From Tannerella sp. (GTDB lineage: Bacteria > Bacteroidota > Bacteroidia > Bacteroidales > Tannerellaceae), in the NCBI GenBank assembly GCA_031272655.1, contig JAISTJ010000167.1:1-10163 (forward strand): 10,163 nt of DNA. The letters are read 5' to 3'. The stretch's first letter is position 1. Each line of letters starts with the position of its first letter. The notes below the pieces were generated by a model. That model did no database searches. It was not told the origin of the DNA and worked only from the letters and a program-made list of their open reading frames with translations. The translations under genes were made by a program, and so were the position numbers. Below are positions 1 to 7,448 of the stretch, piece after piece.

Positions 1-1668
1 CTTCATCACCCTTTGATGAAGCGCATTGTGGAACTGAAAGAGCGCGACTACCGCGACCGCGACGAGTACGACTACGCGCCGGTGGATTACGCCGACGCTA
101 TGGACAGTTACGAGCGCACGCTTGAGATTGTAGGCGAGATATGCGGCGACATTGTAGAGCCTAATGCCGAAGAGGTTGACCACACGGGACCTGTTTGCGC
201 CAACGGGCGTGTTACTTATGCGCCGCTGACGCAGCAAAACATTGACGCAGTGCGCAAAGCCGGCTTGATGGGTATGTCGATGCCGCGTCGCTACGGCGGT
301 CTCAACTTCCCTATCGTACCTTATATCATGTCTGCCGAAGTAGTATCGCGCGCCGACGCAAGTTTCGAGAACATCTGGGGCTTGCAGGACTGCGCCGAGA
401 CGCTCTACGAGTTTGGCACGCCCGAACAGCACGAGCGTTACATACCGCGTATCTGTGCGGGCGAAACGATGTCTATGGACCTCACCGAGCCGGACGCAGG
501 CAGCGACCTGCAGGCGGTGATGCTCAAGGCTACCTACGACGAGGCGTCGCAATGCTGGCGGCTCAACGGCGTCAAACGCTTCATCACTAACGGCGATTCG
601 GACGTTCACCTCGTCCTCGCCCGCTCGGAAGAAGGCACCAAAGACGCGCGCGGACTGTCAATGTTTATCTACGACAAACGCGACGGCGGCGTGGATGTGC
701 GACGCATAGAGAACAAACTGGGTATCAAGGGCGCGCCTACCTGCGAACTTGTCTATCGCAACGCCCGCGCCGAACTGTGTGGCGACCGCCGTTTCGGGCT
801 TATCAAATACGTCATGGCGCTGATGAACGGCGCGCGGCTCGGTATCATGGCTCAGGCAGTAGGTATCTGCGAAGCCGCCTACCGCGAGGGCTACAAATAT
901 GCCTGCGAGCGCAAACAGTTCGGTAAGGCTATTATAGAGTTTCCCGCTGTATATGAGATGGTTGCGATGCTTCGCGCCCGTACCGACGCCACACGCGCAA
1001 TCCTTTACGAGACAGCCCGCTTTGTCGATGTCTATAAGGCGCTCGACGACATTGCCCGCGAGCGTAAACTCACGCCCGAAGAGCGACAGGAACAGAAGAA
1101 ATACGCCCGCCTCGCCGACGCTTTCACCCCGCTCGGCAAGGGTCTCAGCACCGAGTACGCCAACTATAACGCCTACGACGCCATACAGATACACGGCGGC
1201 AGCGGCTATATGAAAGACTACAAGTGCGAGCGCCTCTACCGCGACGCCCGTATCACCAATATCTACGAAGGTACGACGCAGTTGCAGGTCGTCGCCGCCA
1301 TCCGCTACGTTACCAACGGTTTCTATCTGCAGCAATTACGCGAATACGACACGCTGACGTACAAGCCCGAACTCGCCCCGCTGAAAACGCGCCTGCAGGC
1401 TATGACCGACGAGTATGAACGCTTGGTAGCCGCCGTCATAGAGGTCAAAGACAATGAATATCTTGACTTTATGGCACGCCGCCTGGTTGAAGCCGCCGGA
1501 CACTGCGTTATGGGCTACCTGCTGCTACAGGACGCCGACAAAGACGATTCGTTCCTGCCCTCCGCCAAGGTTTATATCAACTACGGCGAAGCGGAAATCG
1601 CTAAAATAAAGCAGTATATCGCCGGTTTCGGCGGCGTGGATGGGCTTGCGGCGTTCAAAAATTTGTGA
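1..1668 (+). CDS. acyl-CoA dehydrogenase, 5' end cut by window edge
   Basis: FAD-dependent enzyme that introduces a trans-2,3 double bond into an acyl-CoA and passes electrons to electron-transfer flavoprotein; cytoplasmic. The frame is open to base 1 and the residues LHHPL precede the first ATG at 16. In Bacteroidetes homologues I remember a similar HPLM segment lying inside the protein, so the true start is probably outside the window. Counting from the ATG at 16, the helical N-terminal domain covers about residues 1-150. The middle beta domain begins with TEPDAGSD (about 157-164) and contains the flavin-contacting FITNGDSD. The C-terminal domain has RKQFGKAI, QIHGGSGYM and RDARITNIYEGT, where E418 fits the catalytic base of the medium-chain type. 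About 120 further residues form an extra C-terminal domain seen in the longer members of the family. Related Bacteroidales loci often carry etfB-etfA just upstream, which cannot be seen here. The substrate chain type cannot be told. The gene is GC-rich compared with the right end of the window. Confidence 0.93.
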   Translation, partial: LHHPLMKRIVELKERDYRDRDEYDYAPVDYADAMDSYERTLEIVGEICGDIVEPNAEEVDHTGPVCANGRVTYAPLTQQNIDAVRKAGLMGMSMPRRYGGLNFPIVPYIMSAEVVSRADASFENIWGLQDCAETLYEFGTPEQHERYIPRICAGETMSMDLTEPDAGSDLQAVMLKATYDEASQCWRLNGVKRFITNGDSDVHLVLARSEEGTKDARGLSMFIYDKRDGGVDVRRIENKLGIKGAPTCELVYRNARAELCGDRRFGLIKYVMALMNGARLGIMAQAVGICEAAYREGYKYACERKQFGKAIIEFPAVYEMVAMLRARTDATRAILYETARFVDVYKALDDIARERKLTPEERQEQKKYARLADAFTPLGKGLSTEYANYNAYDAIQIHGGSGYMKDYKCERLYRDARITNIYEGTTQLQVVAAIRYVTNGFYLQQLREYDTLTYKPELAPLKTRLQAMTDEYERLVAAVIEVKDNEYLDFMARRLVEAAGHCVMGYLLLQDADKDDSFLPSAKVYINYGEAEIAKIKQYIAGFGGVDGLAAFKNL

Positions 1669-1676
1669 TTTTCAAA

Positions 1677-2312
1677 TCAGTCGCAATAAACTTCCGCTTG
1701 CGGATTGCGTCGTAATTCGTCGAGAAGCAAGATTTGTTCGGGCAAGGTGCGGTCGCGGGACAGTTCCGGCAGGTTGTTCAACGGGAAGAAACCCCGATCG
1801 AGGATATCGAAAGTGAGGTCATCCGCACCTGCACCAACAATATCGCACAGAAAACACATCTTGTAGATATAAAACGGGCTGGCGGGGTGATTCCAACAGC
1901 GTTTGTCGAAAACGGCAAGCAGCTTGACAATCCGCACCGAGAAGCCCGTCTCTTCCTTTACTTCCTTCAAAACCACTTCCTTAGGCGTAAAACCCACATC
2001 CGACCATCCGCCCGGCAGCGACCACCGCCCGTCGGCTTTCTCGCGGACAAGAAGCACCTCGTCTTTATCGTTAAAAACAACAGCCCTGACATCTACTTTG
2101 GGCGTAACGTACTCTTTTACAGGACTATAGCAAGCCGATATTTCCTCTTCTTTCAATCCGGTAACCATAGCCGTAATGCGTTCGCTGATGGCTATCAGTT
2201 CCTTACTGCGGTCTATTTCATAGTCGTTGTGCGAATAGACGAGTGCCGTCTCATTAAGCGCCCTTATCCTTTGCGCTATCGTAAGTAGCTCATTTGCTTT
2301 GGATTGCATCAT
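1677..2312 (-). CDS. NUDIX hydrolase with N-terminal Nudix_hydro_N-type domain
   Basis: Predicted pyrophosphohydrolase acting on a nucleoside diphosphate linked to another group; ADP-ribose or a similar nucleotide sugar is plausible for this subfamily but not shown. The protein is 211 aa, usual for the type. Residues 1-65 form a helical domain starting with an LLTIAQRIRALNETALVYS-like segment, as in YjhB-type hydrolases. The catalytic domain starts near residue 70. The Nudix box runs G102-F124: the metal-binding glutamates E117, E120 and E121 are present, but canonical Glu at box position 7 is Phe (F108) and the canonical Arg is Lys (K116). The GWxDVGxxPxE form is common in this subfamily, so the changes do not argue for loss of activity. 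Two ATG codons are adjacent (2312 and 2309); the first is used here, without a clear ribosome binding site. The gene converges on the acyl-CoA dehydrogenase gene (8 bp between stops) and is divergent from the mannosidase. Confidence 0.9.
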   Translation of the reverse strand: MMQSKANELLTIAQRIRALNETALVYSHNDYEIDRSKELIAISERITAMVTGLKEEEISACYSPVKEYVTPKVDVRAVVFNDKDEVLLVREKADGRWSLPGGWSDVGFTPKEVVLKEVKEETGFSVRIVKLLAVFDKRCWNHPASPFYIYKMCFLCDIVGAGADDLTFDILDRGFFPLNNLPELSRDRTLPEQILLLDELRRNPQAEVYCD

Positions 2313-2345
2313 AAAAAATTTTCAATCAACAAAATATTCTTTATT

Positions 2346-2368
2346 AAAAAACGGAAAATTCGTTTTTT
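2346..2368. repeat. Inverted repeat between the divergent NUDIX and mannosidase genes
   Basis: Perfect 8-bp arms AAAAAACG (2346-2353) and CGTTTTTT (2361-2368) flank a 7-base loop GAAAATT. It lies just upstream of the -7 box at 2373-2380, where the -33 element of the mannosidase promoter would be expected, and upstream of the NUDIX start. It does not follow any gene, so a terminator role is unlikely. It may be an operator or simply an AT-rich palindrome. The rest of the 93-bp spacer is AT-rich; on the minus strand near 2328-2335 there is only a degenerate -7-like string (ATATTTTG) for the NUDIX gene. Confidence 0.5.
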
Positions 2369-2372
2369 GTTG

Positions 2373-2380
2373 TATATTTG
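2373..2380 (+). promoter_or_regulatory. Bacteroidetes -7 promoter box of the mannosidase gene
   Basis: TATATTTG matches the Bacteroidetes -7 consensus TAnnTTTG and ends 25 bp before the chosen ATG at 2406. No TTG lies at the usual -33 distance; that place is taken by the inverted repeat. A start of transcription around 2387 would leave a short A/T-rich leader (AAATTTTTAAAACAGAATGCT) and would exclude start codons further upstream. Confidence 0.6.
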
Positions 2381-2405
2381 CGGGAAATTTTTAAAACAGA
2401 ATGCT

Positions 2406-5294
2406 ATGAAGAGAAGTTTATTGATTGTTGTTTCGTTGTTCATAATGCTTGCGGAAGCATATCCACAGCAGGATTTCAGCGTCCGTGCGCTGCCTGCGCT
2501 GTATAAAACCAAAAACGGCCTGACACGCAAGTTGGAAGTCGAAATTGAGTTTTCCGGCAAGCCCGCTGTTTGCAAGTTTACTGTTGATAATAAGACATTT
2601 AAACAGCGTTTGCAGACAGGCAAGAATGTTTTCACGCTTACGACGCCGGAAGTCAGTGCGCCGCAGCAGTTACAGGTAACCATGCAGGACGGTAAAACAT
2701 TGATAAGCAAGGACTTATCAATAGCACCGGTGCGTCATTGGGAGATGAATTTTGTGCAGCACTCGCATACCGACATCGGTTATACCCGCTCTCAGACGGA
2801 GATTCTCGCCGAGCATCTGCGGTATATAGACTATGCACTTGATTACTGCGACGCCACCGACAATTATCCGCCTGAGGCGCAGTTTCGCTGGGTTTGCGAG
2901 ATTTCGTGGGCTGTCAGCGAGTGGCTCAAATGCCGTCCGGCTGAGCAGGTTGCACGTCTGAAAAAGCGCGTGGCAGAAGGACGGATAGAGCTGGCGGCAA
3001 TGTACCTCAATTTCGACGAACTGCCTGATGAACAGACACTTGCAGCTTCACTTTATCCGTTAAAGCAGTTTCGCGAGGCAGGCCTTAAGTCTGAGGTAGC
3101 GATGCAAAACGACGTTAATGGCATAGGATGGTGTTTCAGTGAGTTCTACGGCGATCTGGGCGTGAAATACGTCAATATGGGCACGCACGGGCACAGGGCG
3201 CTGATAGCTTTTGACAAACCGACTGTTTTTTGGTGGGAATCGCCGTCGGGGAAAAAACTGCTGACATACCGCGCCGAACATTATATGCAGGGCAACTTTT
3301 TCGGAATACAATCCGATGATTTTGAGGGCTTTGAGACACGTTTATTAGCTTATCTCGACAAGATGGAAGCAGCCGGCTACCCTTTTGATTTGTTAGTCGC
3401 CCAACATTCGGGCTATTACACCGACAACTCGCCCCCTTCCACACGCAGTTGTGAGATGGTACGCCGCTGGAACGAGAAATATGAATACCCTAAACTGCGA
3501 ACTGCCGTTGCTTCGGAGTTTTTTAAGTCGGTTGAGACCAAGTATGCCGATAAGGTTCAAACTATCCGCGGTGCATGGCCTGACTGGTGGACTGACGGCT
3601 TTGCATCTGGCGCCCGCGAGGCTGCCATTTCACGCATCACTCATTCCGACGTGATAGCGGCGCAGGCAGGATTATCTTTCGCTAAAATGCTCGGCGCCAA
3701 ACTGCCGGAAGATATTAATAATCAGATAGATGACATCAACAAAGCGCTCCTTTTTTACGACGAACACACATTCGGTTTCAGTGAAAGTGTGCGCAATCCC
3801 TACGGGCGCGAGACATGGGAGCAACGCTCTCTTAAACAGTCGTATGCGTGGGAAGCATACCGCCGGTCGGGACTGCTCGGCGAGATAGCTATGGGACTGC
3901 TCCAGACATACACGCCGAAAGCCGAGAAACCCTCACTGACAGTCTATAACACGTTGAACTGGACCTACAGCGGAATAGCTAAAGCTTATATTGACCATCA
4001 AATTTTGCCACCCGAAAAGAAGTTTGAAATAGTTGATTATCAGGGAAATGTCCTACCTGCTCAAGCGGGTGAACGCCGATCGGACGGCACTTACTGGTCA
4101 ATTTACGTCAAAGATGTGCCGGCGTTTGGAGTGGCGCAGTATTACATAATTGTCAAAGATGAACCGCGCGAAAAGATTGAAACAGCCAAAGAACTCGCCT
4201 CGCCGCATATTGAAAACACTTGGTATTCAATGGAATTAAACCTCGGCAAAGGCACAATCACTTCTTTATACGACAAAACGCTTGATAAACAGCTACTTAC
4301 AAAAGACGCCGAATGGGAAATGGGGTCGTTGATTTACGAAACGATAGACAGCCGCCGCCCTATGGAACAGTATCGCGCGCCGCAATTCACGCGCCTTTTG
4401 CCCGAAAAAATGCACTTCACGGAATATGTAAACGGCTCTGTATGGGACAGTTACCGTTTCACCGGCGAGACTGTCGCTGGCAGGGACAATGATAATCTGA
4501 CGGTTGAATACCGCATTTACAAAGTCTGCAAAAAGATAGAAGCTGTTTACAGCCTGAGAAAGAAGGCGATAACCGACCCGGAGGCTGTTTATGTGTCATT
4601 CCCGTTCGAGGTTGAAGGCGGCAAGATACATCTTGACGTACCCGGAGGGACTATTGAAGCGGGCGTTGACCAGATTCCAGGCTCATCAAACGACTGGTAC
4701 ACAGTCCAAAACTTCGCCAATGCCGCCAACAGCGCCATGCAGGTCGTGATATGCAGTCCGGAAATACCGCTGATGCAGTTTGGCGCCATCAATACAGGAC
4801 GTTACAAGGCAGGCGCTACCCCGCAGACTACCAACATGTTCTCGTGGCCAATGAACAACTATTGGGTAACAAATTTCAACGCCGACCAGATGGGCGAACT
4901 GCGCTGGAGTTACCTTATCAGTTCGGCGGACAACCCTTCGACGGCCTTCTCAACCCACTTCGCATGGGAAAACCGCATCCCCTTCCTGACGCGCGTACTG
5001 CCTGCTAATGAGACACTTAAGCGGCCCGTCCGAACAGAGCCTTATTCGCTTTTTGAAATAAACTCAAACGACTTGCTGCTCGTCAATATGCGTCCGGTGG
5101 AAGGTGAAAACGCTGTAATAATGCAGCTTCGCGAGACAGGAGGCAAGCCTGCAACGCCGCAAATAAGCTCTAAGCATTTTAAAATCAGCAAGATAACAGT
5201 ATGCGACGTTCTCGGAGATCCGCTCCCCGGCAACCCCGCGCCGACATTCAAGCCTTGGGAAAATAAGTTTATTAAAGTGAGCTGGCAATTTTGA
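2406..5294 (+). CDS. Secreted glycoside hydrolase family 38 alpha-mannosidase
   Basis: Predicted zinc-dependent retaining alpha-mannosidase, 962 aa, trimming alpha-mannosides in the periplasm. The frame runs back to about 2304, but ATG 2406 is preferred: it lies just after a -7 box and begins a clean signal peptide (MKRSLLIVVSLFIMLAEA, then YPQQ). There is no lipobox cysteine, so this is not a lipoprotein. A small beta region covers about residues 22-105. The GH38 catalytic domain begins near 112 with HSHTDIGYT, where H121 and D123 fit the H-x-D zinc ligands of GH38. QNDVNGIGW carries D236 in the place of the nucleophile and zinc ligand. H334 in AQHSGYYTD may be the remaining zinc ligand; these roles are assigned by analogy. 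A helical linker (about 440-520) and a large beta-rich C-terminal part to 962 follow, the latter with NDLLLVNMRPVEGENAVIMQLRE-like mannosidase C-terminal sequence (quoted in part: LLLVNMRPVEGE). The 3' end overlaps the opposite gene by 23 bp. No susC/susD genes are beside it, and the exact linkage is not predictable. Confidence 0.88.
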   Translation: MKRSLLIVVSLFIMLAEAYPQQDFSVRALPALYKTKNGLTRKLEVEIEFSGKPAVCKFTVDNKTFKQRLQTGKNVFTLTTPEVSAPQQLQVTMQDGKTLISKDLSIAPVRHWEMNFVQHSHTDIGYTRSQTEILAEHLRYIDYALDYCDATDNYPPEAQFRWVCEISWAVSEWLKCRPAEQVARLKKRVAEGRIELAAMYLNFDELPDEQTLAASLYPLKQFREAGLKSEVAMQNDVNGIGWCFSEFYGDLGVKYVNMGTHGHRALIAFDKPTVFWWESPSGKKLLTYRAEHYMQGNFFGIQSDDFEGFETRLLAYLDKMEAAGYPFDLLVAQHSGYYTDNSPPSTRSCEMVRRWNEKYEYPKLRTAVASEFFKSVETKYADKVQTIRGAWPDWWTDGFASGAREAAISRITHSDVIAAQAGLSFAKMLGAKLPEDINNQIDDINKALLFYDEHTFGFSESVRNPYGRETWEQRSLKQSYAWEAYRRSGLLGEIAMGLLQTYTPKAEKPSLTVYNTLNWTYSGIAKAYIDHQILPPEKKFEIVDYQGNVLPAQAGERRSDGTYWSIYVKDVPAFGVAQYYIIVKDEPREKIETAKELASPHIENTWYSMELNLGKGTITSLYDKTLDKQLLTKDAEWEMGSLIYETIDSRRPMEQYRAPQFTRLLPEKMHFTEYVNGSVWDSYRFTGETVAGRDNDNLTVEYRIYKVCKKIEAVYSLRKKAITDPEAVYVSFPFEVEGGKIHLDVPGGTIEAGVDQIPGSSNDWYTVQNFANAANSAMQVVICSPEIPLMQFGAINTGRYKAGATPQTTNMFSWPMNNYWVTNFNADQMGELRWSYLISSADNPSTAFSTHFAWENRIPFLTRVLPANETLKRPVRTEPYSLFEINSNDLLLVNMRPVEGENAVIMQLRETGGKPATPQISSKHFKISKITVCDVLGDPLPGNPAPTFKPWENKFIKVSWQF

Positions 5295-6369
5295 GCATCC
5301 CTTCGATTATTTCGGGCTTCACGTCCGCCTGAATGATGTGTGCGGGAGCCATCAGGTAACCGCCCTTATCGCCGAGTACGCCCGCACGGAAACGCATCTC
5401 GCGCTCAATGGCCTGTAAATCGCCCTCCGGAAGCAGCTGTTGCTGGTCAATGCCGCCAAAGAAGCACATCTTGTCGCCATACTTCTGCTTAAGCTCCTGA
5501 GGATCAGAGCCTGTAACGTTTGGTTGCACCGGATTATAGACTTCTATCCCCATCTCGATAAAATCGTCAAGCAAGGGGGCAACCGCGCCGTCGCTGTGCA
5601 TGATGATGATAATTTCGGGATTGATACTTTTAAGCCGCTTTATAATCCTCTCGTGACGTGGGCGGAAAACGACGCGCCAATGGTCGGGGTCAATAAGTGT
5701 AGATACCTGACTGCCAAGGTCTTCGCCCATCCAGATGGCATCAACGCCTGCACGAACCAACTGCTCGGCCATGCCAAGGGTAAACTGTTCCACTTTGTCG
5801 TTCAGCGCTTCTATATAGTCGGCTTCACACATCATGTCTATCAAGTACTTTTCCAAGCCCGTCAGGTGCCAAGCAAGCTCAAAAAGCGACAGTTCGCAGT
5901 CCCCGATCACAAAAAAGTCTTTCCCGAAGCGGTCAATATCCCTTTTAGCCTTTTCCATCCTGCCCGCCGCATAAGCGTCCGGAAAGGCGTATTCTTCGAC
6001 ATCTTTCACCGAAGAGGCGTTGTCGAGCGGACATTTCACGACCTCGACATACAGGTTAGTAGGCATCATCTCCATTCCGAACTCGTTTGTAACGATATTG
6101 TCGCGAACGGCGACAGGCATGAAATCCTTTGCGACCTGCCCGCCCACAACGATGCAGTCGCTACCCATCCGGGTGCGCAACTCGTTAGCAGAGATGCGGT
6201 AACTGAGGTCTTCGTAATACGACCAAGTATAATCCGGCTCTATTCCGTACTTCCGGCTGAAATGCTCAATATGACTTTTGCAGAGGTCAAACTGAAAAGG
6301 AACGCGGTCGGGCGAGTGCCCACGGCGTTTAAATGCGGCGAAAACCCGCTCTTTAGAACTCATAATCAT
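5272..6369 (-). CDS. Uroporphyrinogen decarboxylase superfamily protein, methyltransferase-like
   Basis: Cytoplasmic TIM-barrel protein of the URO-D superfamily, 365 aa from the chosen start. It is unlikely to be HemE: the HemE N-terminal RQAGRxxPEY signature is absent. Related families (MtaA, MtbA, CmuA) move methyl groups between corrinoid proteins and other acceptors. Visible features are RRGHSPDRVPFQFD near the N-terminus, GGQVAKDF, HSDG (H258-G261) followed by EMGIEVYNPVQPN, then FFGGIDQQQLLPEG and MAPAHIIQADVKPE near the C-terminus. HSDG is in the place of the H-x-C zinc motif of MtaA-type enzymes, with Asp for Cys, so activity and cofactor are open. A longer reading to 6408 would need a TTG start inside the predicted -7 box; ATG 6369 (MIMSSKERV) or ATG 6363 is more likely. 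No corrinoid-binding or activator gene is in view. The gene converges on and overlaps the mannosidase. Confidence 0.82.
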   Translation of the reverse strand: MIMSSKERVFAAFKRRGHSPDRVPFQFDLCKSHIEHFSRKYGIEPDYTWSYYEDLSYRISANELRTRMGSDCIVVGGQVAKDFMPVAVRDNIVTNEFGMEMMPTNLYVEVVKCPLDNASSVKDVEEYAFPDAYAAGRMEKAKRDIDRFGKDFFVIGDCELSLFELAWHLTGLEKYLIDMMCEADYIEALNDKVEQFTLGMAEQLVRAGVDAIWMGEDLGSQVSTLIDPDHWRVVFRPRHERIIKRLKSINPEIIIIMHSDGAVAPLLDDFIEMGIEVYNPVQPNVTGSDPQELKQKYGDKMCFFGGIDQQQLLPEGDLQAIEREMRFRAGVLGDKGGYLMAPAHIIQADVKPEIIEGMLKIASSL

Positions 6370-6405
6370 TGTTTTATCTGTTTTACGGTTTATTTTGTTT
6401 GAACA

Positions 6406-6413
6406 CAAAAGTA
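6406..6413 (-). promoter_or_regulatory. Bacteroidetes -7 promoter box of the URO-D-like gene
   Basis: On the minus strand the bases read TACTTTTG, matching TAnnTTTG. A TTG on the same strand (plus-strand CAA, 6436-6438) lies 22 bp upstream, close to the expected -33 place, and the spacer holds a run of eight T on the plus strand (6417-6424). Transcription would begin near 6399, so translation must start downstream, at ATG 6369 or 6363. Confidence 0.6.
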
Positions 6414-6465
6414 GTGTTTTTTTTCAAAAACTAAGCAATTTTTCCTCGCACAAACGATTTTTTTG

Positions 6466-6473
6466 TACCTTTG
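6466..6473 (+). promoter_or_regulatory. Bacteroidetes -7 promoter box of trxB
   Basis: TACCTTTG matches TAnnTTTG and is preceded by a T-run and G (TTTTTTTG, 6458-6465), a context I know as common in Bacteroidetes promoters. It ends 28 bp before the trxB ATG. No convincing TTG is seen at -33. The leader to the ATG is A/T-rich and lacks a spaced Shine-Dalgarno sequence. Confidence 0.65.
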
Positions 6474-6501
6474 ACATGATTTTAATGTAATAATAACAGG
6501 T

Positions 6502-7443
6502 ATGAATACATTGGAAAAAGTGAAATGTTTGATTATCGGCTCAGGTCCGGCAGGTTACACGGCTGCGATTTATGCTTCACGAGCCAATCTCAATCCGGTA
6601 TTGTATGAAGGTATCCAGCCCGGTGGGCAGCTAACGCAAACTACTGATATAGAGAACTTTCCTGGTTATCCCGACGGCATCAACGGCATGGCGATGATGG
6701 AAGATTTCCGCAAACAGGCAGCCCGCTTCGGCGCCGACATCAGGGCCGGGATAGCAACCAAAGCCGACCTCTCCGCTTCTCCTTACAAGATTACTATTGA
6801 CGGCGAGAAAGTAATTGAAACAGAGACACTTATCATAGCAACCGGAGCTACCGCCAAGTATCTCGGTCTGGCTGACGAGAAAAAGTACGCCGGAATGGGC
6901 GTTTCGGCATGCGCCACGTGCGACGGTTTTTTCTACCGCAAAAAGACGGTAGCGGTAGTCGGCGGCGGCGATACGGCCTGCGAAGAGGCGCTCTATCTCG
7001 CTACCCTCGCCAAACAGGTGTATCTGATTGTCCGCAAGCCTTTTTTGCGGGCGTCGAAGATTATGCAGGAAAAAGTTTTCAACACCCCGAATATAACCGT
7101 ACTTTTTGAGCATAACGCGGTCGGGCTTTTCGGGGATAACGGCGTCGAGGGCGCACATTTGGTCAGGCGCAAAGGCGAGCCGGACGAAGCGGCTGTGGAT
7201 ATAGATATTGACGGTTTCTTCCTCGCAATAGGACATTCGCCTAATACTGAGGTGTTTAAAGAATGGCTTGCCACGGATTCAAGCGGGTACTTGGTAACCG
7301 AAAACGGCACGCCCCGCACGGCTATCCCCGGCGTTTTCGCCGCCGGCGACGTAGCCGATCCTGTTTACCGTCAAGCAATTACGGCCGCCGCAAGCGGATG
7401 CAAAGCCGCCATCGAAGCGGAAAGATACCTACTGAACAAATAA
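6502..7443 (+). CDS. trxB: Thioredoxin-disulfide reductase
   Basis: Flavoenzyme that uses NADPH to reduce thioredoxin; cytoplasmic. The length of 313 aa is normal for low-molecular-weight TrxR. The FAD-binding GSGPAG is at residues 13-18 and GGQLTQTTDIENFPGYP follows. The redox-active CATC is C137-C140, followed by D141, as in the E. coli enzyme. The second nucleotide-binding motif VVGGGDTACEEA starts at about 152. The NADPH 2'-phosphate site, HRRxxxR in E. coli, reads V177-R178-K179 with R183, keeping basic residues, so NADPH use is likely. The C-terminal FAD motif GVFAAGDVADPVYRQ is intact. ATG 6502 fits both the family N-terminus and the promoter. It appears to be a single-gene unit, divergent from the URO-D-like gene and convergent with argF' (5 bp between stops). 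Confidence 0.96.
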   Translation: MNTLEKVKCLIIGSGPAGYTAAIYASRANLNPVLYEGIQPGGQLTQTTDIENFPGYPDGINGMAMMEDFRKQAARFGADIRAGIATKADLSASPYKITIDGEKVIETETLIIATGATAKYLGLADEKKYAGMGVSACATCDGFFYRKKTVAVVGGGDTACEEALYLATLAKQVYLIVRKPFLRASKIMQEKVFNTPNITVLFEHNAVGLFGDNGVEGAHLVRRKGEPDEAAVDIDIDGFFLAIGHSPNTEVFKEWLATDSSGYLVTENGTPRTAIPGVFAAGDVADPVYRQAITAAASGCKAAIEAERYLLNK

Positions 7444-7448
7444 GTCCG

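Noticed and set aside
658..1335. A 225-codon open frame on the minus strand within the acyl-CoA dehydrogenase gene
   Set aside because: It lies opposite the most conserved part of the dehydrogenase, has no promoter or family resemblance, and is typical of a GC-rich shadow frame.
1661..1677. Possible hairpin ATTTG/CAAAT at the acyl-CoA dehydrogenase-NUDIX junction
   Set aside because: The stem is only 5 bp and A/T-dominated, with no following T-run, so it is too weak to call a terminator.
2304..2405. N-terminal extension of the mannosidase reading frame to about 2304
   Set aside because: It would start upstream of the -7 box, overlap the divergent NUDIX start, and place a lysine-rich stretch ahead of an otherwise perfect signal peptide.
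5272..6369. Annotation of the URO-D-like gene as hemE
   Set aside because: The RQAGRxxPEY substrate-binding signature of uroporphyrinogen decarboxylase is missing, and the HSDG and APAHIIQADVKPE motifs belong to the methyltransferase-like branch.
5440..6402. A 320-codon open frame on the plus strand, antisense to almost all of the URO-D-like gene
   Set aside because: The predicted protein has no recognisable family or domain pattern, while the opposite strand encodes a clearly conserved one. It is explained by codon bias in the opposing gene.
6370..6408. N-terminal extension of the URO-D-like protein to a TTG at 6408
   Set aside because: The codon lies inside the -7 box, upstream of the predicted transcription start, and the extra 13 residues do not look like the family N-terminus.
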